DNA of 6,069 bases from Kiritimatiellota bacterium (GTDB taxonomy: Bacteria; Verrucomicrobiota; Kiritimatiellia; JAAZAB01). The stretch's first letter is position 1, and each line of letters begins with the position of its first letter. The notes under the pieces are model-generated. The model did no database searches. It saw only the letters and a program-made list of their open reading frames with translations, and was not told where the DNA came from. A program made the translations under genes and the position numbers. Below, piece after piece: positions 1 to 6,006 of the stretch. The stretch spans positions 1 through 6,069 of the forward strand of contig VSJD01000265.1 of NCBI GenBank assembly GCA_008636095.1. Reading direction: 5' to 3'.

Positions 1-198
1 ACGATCAATTTTAAGTTCATCGAGATCCATTCCGACTCGATAGTCAAAATTCAGTTTGCCATCGTTTAGCAATCCTCCAGCGGGATACGGGTGTCGATCG
101 ATGATAGCAATCCTGTCTAAGCCCAGCCGCTCAAGCTGCATAGCTGCAAACAGACCGGCGGGGCCGGAACCTATAATCAACGCATTATAAGCGTCCAT
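1..198 (-). CDS. FAD-dependent dehydrogenase (COG2509-like), N-terminal part, cut by window edge
   Basis: Only the first 66 residues are present; the frame is open to base 1. Residues 6-14 read ALIIGSGPAG, the beta strand plus GxGxxG dinucleotide-binding turn of a Rossmann fold that binds FAD. An acidic residue follows the second strand (IAIIDR). A later stretch, GGLLNDGKLNF, resembles the 'GG..DGKLN' block of uncharacterised FAD-dependent dehydrogenases (COG2509), which are usually about 450 residues long. No signal peptide is seen, so a cytoplasmic flavoprotein is likely. ATG at 198 puts the glycine motif at the expected distance from the N-terminus, and no other in-frame start lies close upstream. 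The AGGAG at 211-215 is 12 bases from this ATG, longer than usual, and sits 5 bases from an out-of-frame ATG at 205. The gene follows the broken hydrolase after a 148-base gap, so it may be a separate unit. The reaction and substrate cannot be told from this fragment. Confidence 0.85.
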   Translation of the reverse strand, partial: MDAYNALIIGSGPAGLFAAMQLERLGLDRIAIIDRHPYPAGGLLNDGKLNFDYRVGMDLDELKIDR

Positions 199-205
199 AA
201 ACCAT
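185..205 (-). other. Six-codon overlapping mini-ORF at the start of the FAD gene
   Basis: An ATG at 205 lies 5 bases after an AGGAG (211-215) and opens a frame coding MVYGRL before a stop at 185-187. It overlaps the true ATG at 198 in another frame. The Shine-Dalgarno spacing suits this mini-ORF better than the real gene. It may be a translated leader that lowers or couples initiation, or it may be chance. No conservation evidence is available. Confidence 0.2.
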
Positions 206-247
206 TTAAACTCCTGCCTGCTCTTGTACCATATCTTGAAGTTTAGC

Positions 248-337
248 TACCTTAAATCAATGATGCCGCAGTTCACGAAAAAATTCTTTCCGGAGCCGGC
301 ATCAACAACTTCCTCTTTATTCTCTCCATGCTCCATT
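248..337 (-). other. Possible 29-residue small ORF in the intergenic gap
   Basis: An ATG at 337 opens 29 codons ending at a TAG (248-250). The peptide begins MEHGENKEEVV and ends NCGIIDLR; its first half is acidic and its second half hydrophobic. I see no good Shine-Dalgarno before this ATG, and I do not recognise the peptide. The frame stays open upstream into the end of the broken hydrolase in another frame. It may be chance or a relic of a longer gene. Confidence 0.2.
261..304 (-). repeat. Imperfect-looking hairpin: 8-base inverted repeat, 28-base loop
   Basis: TGATGCCG at 261-268 is the exact reverse complement of CGGCATCA at 297-304. The loop is long and the stem is not followed by a run of T on the minus strand, so it is not a standard intrinsic terminator. 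It could be a weak attenuator, a binding site or a chance match. Confidence 0.25.
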
Positions 338-346
338 ACAACCGCA

Positions 347-628
347 TTACTTGAAAACCTCGTCCAGCCAGTCGAATAGCTCCTGACTCATGAGACTGCG
401 GTTCTCCATGATGCAGTGACTGGAGGCGCCTTCTTCAGCCGGTGTGATCACGAGCCGCTTCTTGGGATTCGGCAGACCCTCGATACAGAGCTTCGTCTGC
501 CTCTTGATCTCCGGGCTCTGGTATTCCCCGTTAGAAACCAGGATCAGGGACGGCGCGGTGACCTTGGCCGGATCGAAGCGGAAGCCCTTATTAGCCGCCA
601 ACAGGCCGGGGAGGTCATCTATCTTCAA
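347..628 (-). pseudogene. C-terminal fragment of a broken alpha/beta hydrolase (FrsA/DUF1100-like)
   Basis: This frame carries the last part of an alpha/beta hydrolase. It has a late core strand (VTAPSLILVSNGE), which in this family holds or precedes the catalytic acid, then EEGASSHC, the loop with the catalytic His, and a closing helix (ELFDWLDEVF) typical of the fold's end. There is no nucleophile elbow, so the fragment cannot be active alone. The only start is a TTG at 628 with no ribosome site; the same frame is open back to a stop near 649. It lies in a different frame from the N-terminal half, overlapping its end by 14 bases. The two halves are best read as one former gene, 1127 to 347, with an internal deletion near 630-645. 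It is probably not translated by itself. Confidence 0.7.
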
Positions 629-1127
629 GCCGTAGCGCCCGGCTCTTCATGGCGGTTTCCTTAAAGCGGGGATCATTCAAAAGCATCGGGAACAGTGCCG
701 CGCGGTAGTAGTAGGAAGCCCGCTGCAACTGATCACGGGCACTTACGGTGCGTCCTTTGTCCAGTGATTGCTCGCCCCTGGCCTCGACGCGGCGCGCCAT
801 TTTGATCCACTGCTCCTGCCAACTGGCGGCGTCGCCGTCCTTGATGTTGGCGGCGGTGTAGAAGGCCTCACCGATCTCACAGCCATGATTCATCGTGGCG
901 CCAAGGATCATCGAACCGAAGATAAAATCCATCTCCAGGTCCTGAAAGTGGAATCGCACATACGCCGCATGGGGATCGACAGCTCTTTCCGGCGCCTTGT
1001 TTTGCTGCGCCTTGCTATTCAGGGCTTCTTTCTTCTCAGCGGCGCAGACGGCCCCGGTCGTCCCATAACCTGTCAGGACTATGAACGATAAAAGCACTAC
1101 CACAATAACACATAATTTCTTCATCAT
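615..1127 (-). CDS. N-terminal half of exported alpha/beta hydrolase, truncated by deletion and frameshift
   Basis: The 170-residue product begins with a signal peptide (MMKKLCVIVVVLLSF..., about residues 1-30, ending near AVCAA). The sequence LTGYG sits where a lipobox would be but lacks the cysteine. Residues 60-160 match the helical N-terminal region of FrsA/DUF1100-type and 2,6-dihydroxypseudooxynicotine-hydrolase-type enzymes: GEAFY, then KDGDAASWQEQW with an A.R.E helix, then SARDQLQRASYYYRAA. In intact relatives a catalytic domain with GxSxG follows. Here the frame runs about 6 codons past the last family-like residues (DPRFKETAMKSRA) and stops at 615-617. The missing part, with the nucleophile, is not elsewhere in the window; the C-terminal end is in another frame just downstream. 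The start at 1127 is chosen over 1148 because TGAGGT (1133-1138) is 5 bases upstream and the signal peptide then begins properly. It should be inactive as an esterase. Confidence 0.75.
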   Translation of the reverse strand: MMKKLCVIVVVLLSFIVLTGYGTTGAVCAAEKKEALNSKAQQNKAPERAVDPHAAYVRFHFQDLEMDFIFGSMILGATMNHGCEIGEAFYTAANIKDGDAASWQEQWIKMARRVEARGEQSLDKGRTVSARDQLQRASYYYRAALFPMLLNDPRFKETAMKSRALRLEDR

Positions 1128-1181
1128 TTCAGACCTCACACTGTTCATAATAGAGAAGCTATAGGGAATTAATCACATTTT

Positions 1182-2792
1182 TTATTCAGAACGATTAGTC
1201 GCCTGCCGGCGATAAGTCGACATCCGGTCGATAAAATCACATTGTTTCTTGAAAAGGTTTTTATTGGTGCGAATGGTATCTGAGAATTCCAGGTTAAGGT
1301 CGGATTTGCTTTGGTATGCCGGCCAATCAGGAAGCCCCTTCCCGTTGGGATTACCCGTCTTGGCAAAATTCACCCAGTAATCCATCATTTTATGGGAAAG
1401 CTCCATGTCTGTGTCGTTGTAGCCTTCAGATTTACTCATATTTCCGAAAACATACGCCAGTTCTACGCCATGATGTACCTTCAGTTTGCGCGTCATCGCT
1501 GTGTCGGGCAGACGGGTGAACAGGTACAGATATGCCCTGGATTTCTTACGTTCCATAGATTGAGCCACAAGCCTTGCCGGTTGGGCGTTTGCCGCCACTG
1601 TCAAGAAATGATCTATAGCGGGGGCAACATCTTCTGCTTTATAAGCAGGAAACATCGCAAACGCTTTACCGGATTGATCAGCAAACCTGGATTTCAGGAA
1701 AGATTTATATTTTTCAACCGATAAATCCTTTTCATCAGCCAGGTAAAGAGTGCCTTCATTTAAAGTACTGCCGACGATAATCGGCACATCGTGCTGCTGC
1801 CCGCCGGAGAATGCCGCCAGCGGATTTTTGGGAAGCACCCAACCGTCAAAGACCGGCGCAAAAAAAGGGGCTTCGTCGTCAAATAAGTCCGTTTTACAAT
1901 CGGCTGCTTCCACCCATTCCTGCGCGGACTTGGCGCGCATAGCAGCCAGGACATCTTCAGCCTTATCGCAGCCAAGCTTGGCGGTCAGCTTCTGTCCCAT
2001 TTTCGACACATTTGCCATGTTGCCGTTGAATGCAGGCGATAAATATTCAGAGCCGATGATCGGCCCGCCGCTTTCGGCAATGGCGCGATGAAAAAGCCCT
2101 GCTGACAAAGGGCTGATCATCAGCAGTGAAACGGATCTGGATCCGGCGGATTGCCCGAAAATGGTTACGCGATCAGGATTCCCTCCGAATGCGGCAATAT
2201 TTTTTTGCACCCATTTTAGTGCCGCGATCTGGTCGAGCAAACCGTAGTTGCCGGAAGTGCCATGAGCAGATTCTTTGGACAGCAGCGGATGGACTAAAAA
2301 TCCCAATGGCCCGAGTCGGTAATTGATGGTCACGACCACCACGCCTTTTTTCGCAAGATTCTTGCCGTTGTATTCCGGCTGAGTCCCGGAACCGAAATTA
2401 AAGGCGCCGCCGTGGATCCAGACCATTACCGGCAATCGTTCGTCTGCTTTTTTTGCAGTGGTCCAGACATTCAGATACAGGCAGTCCTCGCTGAATTTGC
2501 CACTACCCAACATAAGGACTGACTGTCCCGGCTGTGGGCAGGAGGGGCCGTAAACCGTGCTGTTTCTCACCTGGTTCCACGAAGCGATCTCCTGTGGTGG
2601 TTTCCATCGCAGTTCTCCGGCAGGCGGGGCGGCGAAGGGGATTCCCAAAAAAACACGCACGCCATCTTCAACCTTTCCGCTGATCGGTCCGCTATTGATT
2701 TGAATAACATCAGATTTTTTCTCATCAGCAAAAGTTCCGACGGGTAAGGTGATCAGTAATAAAATAATTGCCGTCAACTTGATTACCTTCAT
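1182..2792 (-). CDS. Secreted type-B carboxylesterase (para-nitrobenzyl esterase family)
   Basis: This 536-residue protein hydrolyses carboxylic esters; the natural substrate is unknown. Residues 1-22 form a signal peptide (cleavage likely near TFA-DE), so it acts in the periplasm or outside the cell. The type-B signature EDCLYLNVW is at 102-110, the oxyanion-hole HGGA at 127-130, and the nucleophile elbow GQSAG around Ser215. The expected acid is Glu346 (STLNEGTL) and the expected base His441 (HHGVELAYVFG). Cys85 and Cys104 fall where the family's conserved disulfide lies, which fits export. Length is normal for the family and nothing looks broken. The start is firm: AAAGGAGG at 2798-2805, 5 bases before the ATG. 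It follows the smaller alpha/beta hydrolase by 55 bases and precedes the broken hydrolase by 54, so co-transcription is likely. Confidence 0.95.
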   Translation of the reverse strand: MKVIKLTAIILLLITLPVGTFADEKKSDVIQINSGPISGKVEDGVRVFLGIPFAAPPAGELRWKPPQEIASWNQVRNSTVYGPSCPQPGQSVLMLGSGKFSEDCLYLNVWTTAKKADERLPVMVWIHGGAFNFGSGTQPEYNGKNLAKKGVVVVTINYRLGPLGFLVHPLLSKESAHGTSGNYGLLDQIAALKWVQKNIAAFGGNPDRVTIFGQSAGSRSVSLLMISPLSAGLFHRAIAESGGPIIGSEYLSPAFNGNMANVSKMGQKLTAKLGCDKAEDVLAAMRAKSAQEWVEAADCKTDLFDDEAPFFAPVFDGWVLPKNPLAAFSGGQQHDVPIIVGSTLNEGTLYLADEKDLSVEKYKSFLKSRFADQSGKAFAMFPAYKAEDVAPAIDHFLTVAANAQPARLVAQSMERKKSRAYLYLFTRLPDTAMTRKLKVHHGVELAYVFGNMSKSEGYNDTDMELSHKMMDYWVNFAKTGNPNGKGLPDWPAYQSKSDLNLEFSDTIRTNKNLFKKQCDFIDRMSTYRRQATNRSE

Positions 2793-2797
2793 GAGAG

Positions 2798-2805
2798 CCT
2801 CCTTT
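2798..2805 (-). promoter_or_regulatory. Strong Shine-Dalgarno of the carboxylesterase
   Basis: AAAGGAGG on the minus strand, 5 bases before the ATG at 2792. It is one of the two strongest ribosome sites in the window and fixes the start. It suggests the esterase is translated well whatever the upstream gene does. Confidence 0.85.
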
Positions 2806-2847
2806 GTAAGGGCTTGTTCGATGTGGAAATAGATTTCGAGGCGTCAA

Positions 2848-3651
2848 TTATTTCACATCAACCGTCTCGTTAATATCCAGGAAAGTTAAAACGATCCTGG
2901 CGAATTCGGTGGGCGCTTCAAAAATCAAGCTGTGTGTTCCTTTTTTGAATTGAACCAGCCATGCCCCCGGAATAGCTGAGGCCAACGTTTTTGAACTTTC
3001 TATCCCCACCACGGTATCCGAAGTTCCAACTACGAGCATAACCTGGTTGGTGATAAGGGGCAGTTTGTCCAGTGGGGTCTTCCAGTGGGTTGTAGCTTCA
3101 ATTTGGCGCAGAACGGTTGGGCCATCAGATGTTTTACCGCTCAAGTCAACCTTGCTTCCATCTGTCGAGGTTGCGGAGATAATTGCTTTATTTAATCGCT
3201 GCGAATACTTCAGCAATAATTCTTGGGTGATCATGCTCCCCATGGAACCCCCAAGGACATTTGCCTTTTTTACTCCAAGGGTGTCAAGAAGGCCAATGAC
3301 ATCATCCGCAAACAATTTACAGGTGAACGTTACGTCATTGGCCGTGGAATATCCCATGCCGCGATTGTCCGGTATAATCAGTTGATATTTCCTTGATAAC
3401 GCTTCGATGACTTCTTGAGGCCAACGATCCATTGTCCCACCCAACCCCGCGATCATGACGAGTGGTTCACCTGAGCCAATCAATTTGTAGCCAATTTCAA
3501 TCCCATTCGCATGGACCTGGTAGATGGCATTACCTTGCTTATCCAAACCAATTTTCTTGCCTGATGGTTGTATGTTTTGGGCCGTCGCCCCGGAGACGTA
3601 AACAGCCAGCACAATAAGTAGTGAAAAAAGTAGATAAACGGTTTTTTTCAT
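2848..3651 (-). CDS. Exported alpha/beta hydrolase with intact catalytic triad
   Basis: The 267-residue product starts with a signal peptide (MKKTVYLLFSLLIVLAVYVSG, likely cut near ATAQ at 22-25), so it should act in the periplasm. It has the compact alpha/beta hydrolase fold: oxyanion strand and loop VMIAGLGG (65-72), the PDNRGMGYS block (95-102), and nucleophile elbow GGSMG with Ser136. The acid is probably Asp212 in VVGTSDTVV and the base His240 in KKGTHSLIF. Only about 65 residues separate the nucleophile strand from the acid strand, so the cap region is short and the active site may be open. The exact reaction (esterase, lactonase, haloperoxidase-like or other) cannot be read from sequence. 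An in-frame reading extends upstream to 3756, overlapping the acyltransferase gene, but the signal peptide and AGGAA motifs at 3661-3670 favour the ATG at 3651. The gap to the acyltransferase stop is 64 bases. Confidence 0.9.
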   Translation of the reverse strand: MKKTVYLLFSLLIVLAVYVSGATAQNIQPSGKKIGLDKQGNAIYQVHANGIEIGYKLIGSGEPLVMIAGLGGTMDRWPQEVIEALSRKYQLIIPDNRGMGYSTANDVTFTCKLFADDVIGLLDTLGVKKANVLGGSMGSMITQELLLKYSQRLNKAIISATSTDGSKVDLSGKTSDGPTVLRQIEATTHWKTPLDKLPLITNQVMLVVGTSDTVVGIESSKTLASAIPGAWLVQFKKGTHSLIFEAPTEFARIVLTFLDINETVDVK

Positions 3652-3672
3652 AATGCATTTTTCCTTTCCTTC

Positions 3673-3689
3673 CTGGTGGATCGAACCAG
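3673..3689 (-). repeat. Small hairpin upstream of the alpha/beta hydrolase ribosome site
   Basis: CTGGT (3673-3677) pairs with ACCAG (3685-3689) across a 7-base loop in the gap between the acyltransferase and the hydrolase. It sits just before the AGGAA ribosome sites. The loop TCGATCC makes it look like a tRNA T-arm, but no other tRNA part is near. It could influence translation or mRNA processing; it is short enough to be chance. Confidence 0.25.
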
Positions 3690-3715
3690 TGATTTTTTCG
3701 CCAACATCCTGATCC

Positions 3716-4906
3716 TTATCTATGCATGGACAATAGCCTGGCGAGAAGCCACTCAAAGCTGTATTTGCCGCCGGCTTTATCCCAGAGTTTCAATAAGGGG
3801 TAATACAGAATCAGCAAAAGCACCGCCAGCATAAAAGCCATCGGCGTACTCACCAAATCCTGTAAATAATATGTTCCCGTTGCCGACTTGACGATTCGCA
3901 GAGGTATAAAAAACAGGGCGAAATGGGAGATATAAATGGTAAGCGAATATTTGCTGATCTGCCGGCAGTAGCTCAAAAACATTCCTGGTTTATTTGTGTG
4001 ATCCGGATTTGCATCATAAATGCGCCACAGAGAGATAAACAGGATCAGAACAACGCCAATCAGAAACATAATCATACTAAAAGAGTTGGGATAAAAAGAC
4101 AGCGGCGTTATATAGTCGTTCGCCACGGAGAATCCTGGTTTGATTGAACCTGCATAGGCGGTGAAAAGTCCCATGAAAGCTAACATCAACCCGATAATAA
4201 GAATAAAGGGGGAATCGGCGGCCAAAAGGTTCTGCGTCATTCTTCTTCCGACGACAAATCCGATCAGCGGAAAAATAATCCAGGGCAAAAGAGGAAATTG
4301 TCCGATGAGGAAAAAGCCGAGGATATTATCAAGGACGGTCTTTCCTCCTTGATAATCCTTCGCCGGATCAAAAATGAAATTTGGAATAATATGCGATATC
4401 CATCTTACGCTTTCAAATTTCCCTCCATAAAAAGGCGCGAGATCAATAAATGATCTAAGCCATGGCGTCATAAAAAGAACAGCCGAACAAACCAGGAGCA
4501 GTCCCCAGGATGGGGCTTTGCGACAAAGAAGCAAGATGATTGTCACGACGCCGATGAAAGTCAGAATATCCCAGTCCCAAAGTTCTTCATAACCTTGAAT
4601 AATGAGCAAAAACAATAACCCGATCACGAAAATCACCAGGCCGCGGATGACAACCCTGCTTGTGTTTTTTTTGTCCTGCTCAGTGTCCCGTTTTTTTGCG
4701 GATATGACCTGGCTCAATCCGACAAGAAAGACAAACCATGATGCTCCAAAATCCCCGCCCAGCAGGTGATTTGAAAAAAAGTAGAGCATGGCATCTCTTC
4801 CTTCACCGCTCGAAAGGAATATCGGATAGTGACAGATGACCATTCCGATAAGGGCCAGTGCTCTTAAAACATCAACAGAATCAACTCTTTGCATAGCCAT
4901 AGGCAT
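3716..4906 (-). CDS. Multi-pass membrane acyltransferase, HGSNAT/DUF1624-like
   Basis: The protein has about 396 residues and about ten hydrophobic segments, so it is an integral inner-membrane protein. The N-terminal block RVDSVDVLRALALIGMVICH, with an Asp, an Arg and a His (about Asp12, Arg15, His26 from this start), matches the opening of heparan-alpha-glucosaminide N-acetyltransferase catalytic domains (DUF1624) and related DUF418/acyltransferase-3 proteins. The mid-protein FPLLPWIIFPLIGFVVGR and the late ISKYSLTIYISHF also fit. Relatives move acyl groups from a cytoplasmic donor to a sugar or other acceptor across the membrane; donor and acceptor here are unknown. Start choice is uncertain: GTG 4909, ATG 4906, ATG 4900 and ATG 4894 are all in frame. 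ATG 4906 lies 4 bases after AAGGA (4911-4915), which overlaps the lipoprotein stop codon, so translation is probably coupled. Its bases look richer in A and T than the lipoprotein gene. Confidence 0.85.
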   Translation of the reverse strand: MPMAMQRVDSVDVLRALALIGMVICHYPIFLSSGEGRDAMLYFFSNHLLGGDFGASWFVFLVGLSQVISAKKRDTEQDKKNTSRVVIRGLVIFVIGLLFLLIIQGYEELWDWDILTFIGVVTIILLLCRKAPSWGLLLVCSAVLFMTPWLRSFIDLAPFYGGKFESVRWISHIIPNFIFDPAKDYQGGKTVLDNILGFFLIGQFPLLPWIIFPLIGFVVGRRMTQNLLAADSPFILIIGLMLAFMGLFTAYAGSIKPGFSVANDYITPLSFYPNSFSMIMFLIGVVLILFISLWRIYDANPDHTNKPGMFLSYCRQISKYSLTIYISHFALFFIPLRIVKSATGTYYLQDLVSTPMAFMLAVLLLILYYPLLKLWDKAGGKYSFEWLLARLLSMHR

Positions 4907-4910
4907 CACA

Positions 4911-4915
4911 TCCTT
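4911..4915 (-). promoter_or_regulatory. Ribosome site overlapping the upstream stop codon
   Basis: AAGGA on the minus strand begins inside the TAA stop (4914-4916) of the lipoprotein gene and precedes ATG 4906 by 4 bases and ATG 4900 by 10. The layout suggests ribosomes ending on the lipoprotein restart on the acyltransferase. Confidence 0.6.
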
Positions 4916-5993
4916 ACTGGGCCGGAATGGTGATCTGGGGTAACGATTCCTGCTTGCCCGTATCGGTAAGGGTGAAGATCAGCATGATAAGGGATATCGC
5001 CCGCTTGGATTCCAGATCCCGATCGTCGATCCAAAACCAGCGATTGCGATATGCGACGGACACGAATGCATCCTGCGGCTTGCTGTCCGAACACTTAATG
5101 CCAAACCTGCCATTGTTATCTGTAATCCCTTTTGCTTCCCGGACGCCGGGGCTTGCCCGTCCTTCCCTGATATCTTCCTCGGGTACTTCGACGCGTGCCG
5201 CCAGGAAGGACAGAAGATGCATCATGGGGAATGTCTGTATCGCAATCTCCCGGTTGTTTTCTGGTACGATGCCGTACACCAGCCTGTATTTGTCGGCCCC
5301 CGGGTCCAGCCCCAAAAGGTCGCAGAGTTCACGAACCTGCGAGGCGATCTCCGCCGTGGCGCCCTTTGACCAGAAGGAAATGTTGCTGCTCGCCTGGTTG
5401 TCTTTGCCCTTGATGGTTTTCATGTGGATAGCGCCGGATATCTGGAGGCTGCGTAAGACGTCAACGACACGAAGGAATTTCTGTTCCGCCGGGCGAAACC
5501 CCGCAATGGGTGCGGACCTGTTCCGCAAGCCGTTGATCGAAGCCACCCCCAGCTTGAAGAGCATGTCCGCCGGAATACCGGACTGAACGGCAAACATCAT
5601 GTTCTCGGGAGAAAAGGGGGTCAGCAGGCTTTTGACGAAAGCGTTGCCGGTCATCGGCACGTAGGTGATGGTCGGCCGATCGGTGTATTTGCCTGACAGG
5701 CCGGTCTCGATCGACGCCGATGTGTTAAAGTTGGAAAGTGTAGCGGCGCCTCCCGCGTTGATACCCGTTTCCAGGCTGTAACTGGCGACTATCTGCCCCA
5801 CATCCACAAAGAAGACAGGTTCAACGTAACGCATTTTGACAATGTTGACGAGGATCTGGCGCTTCCAGGATTCGGTAAGCGTCGCGTTGTAGTCAAAGCG
5901 GTCGCGGGAAACCGAGCCGGGGCCTACCGATGCGCATCCTGAAAGAACCAGAATCATCAACCCGAAAAAAATGATGCCGCCGTGTTTCCTCAT
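4914..5993 (-). CDS. Outer-envelope lipoprotein of unknown function
   Basis: The 359-residue product begins with a lipoprotein signal peptide; the lipobox LSGC puts the lipid-bearing Cys at residue 20, followed by Ala, which favours outer-membrane sorting over inner-membrane retention. After a short linker comes DRFDYNATLTESWKRQILVN (31-50), then IVKMRYVEPVFFVDV, a block I recall from uncharacterised proteobacterial lipoproteins but cannot tie to a named domain. A Gly/Ala/Ser/Thr-rich stretch follows (74-105), then a mixed helical middle (115-230). The end carries RNRWFWIDDRDLESKRAISLIMLIFTL, a second recognisable block. There are no enzyme motifs I can defend. The start at 5993 is chosen because AGGAGGAGG (5998-6006) lies just upstream and the signal peptide then begins correctly; an in-frame GTG at 6050 would add 19 residues unlike a signal peptide. 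It is tightly followed by the acyltransferase, so the two may act together at the envelope. Confidence 0.9.
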   Translation of the reverse strand: MRKHGGIIFFGLMILVLSGCASVGPGSVSRDRFDYNATLTESWKRQILVNIVKMRYVEPVFFVDVGQIVASYSLETGINAGGAATLSNFNTSASIETGLSGKYTDRPTITYVPMTGNAFVKSLLTPFSPENMMFAVQSGIPADMLFKLGVASINGLRNRSAPIAGFRPAEQKFLRVVDVLRSLQISGAIHMKTIKGKDNQASSNISFWSKGATAEIASQVRELCDLLGLDPGADKYRLVYGIVPENNREIAIQTFPMMHLLSFLAARVEVPEEDIREGRASPGVREAKGITDNNGRFGIKCSDSKPQDAFVSVAYRNRWFWIDDRDLESKRAISLIMLIFTLTDTGKQESLPQITIPAQ

Positions 5994-5997
5994 GATG

Positions 5998-6006
5998 CCT
6001 CCTCCT
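5998..6006 (-). promoter_or_regulatory. Strong Shine-Dalgarno of the lipoprotein gene
   Basis: AGGAGGAGG on the minus strand, 4 bases before ATG 5993. It decides this start over the upstream GTG at 6050. No promoter could be picked out in 6007-6069, and the window ends there. Confidence 0.8.

Larger units (their letters stand above)
199..346. other. 148-base intergenic region between broken hydrolase and FAD gene
   Basis: This is the longest non-coding gap in the window. It contains an 8-base perfect inverted repeat (261-268 with 297-304, 28-base loop), a 29-codon open frame on the minus strand (337-248), and the AGGAG for the FAD gene. I found no clear -35/-10 pair and no hairpin followed by a T-run. 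It could hold the promoter of the FAD gene, but the sequence does not show it plainly. Confidence 0.4.

Noticed and set aside
1148..1166. Plus-strand sequence resembling a T7-type phage promoter (TAATA, 6 bases, CTATAGGG)
   Set aside because: The spacing is one base short and the specificity region between the blocks does not match. It points antisense into the carboxylesterase with no phage genes nearby, so it is most likely chance.
1128..1181. Possible -10 box (TATTAT) before the broken hydrolase
   Set aside because: No acceptable -35 lies 16-18 bases upstream; the gap is short and AT-rich, so a promoter cannot be supported.
1311..1724. 137-codon plus-strand open frame
   Set aside because: It is antisense to the C-terminal third of the carboxylesterase, whose catalytic residues are intact; the antisense product has no recognisable motif.
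2793..2847. TTGACG resembling a -35 box before the carboxylesterase
   Set aside because: No matching -10 lies at 16-18 bases; the sequence there is ACATCG. Read-through from the upstream gene is the simpler view.
3673..3693. tRNA T-arm look-alike (GGTTCGATCC on the minus strand)
   Set aside because: No acceptor, D or anticodon arms lie around it and the flanks are coding or ribosome-site sequence. There is no tRNA gene.
4927..5586. 219-codon plus-strand open frame
   Set aside because: It lies wholly inside the well-supported lipoprotein gene on the opposite strand, and its product is rich in Ser, Arg and Pro with no domain, as expected of a shadow frame.
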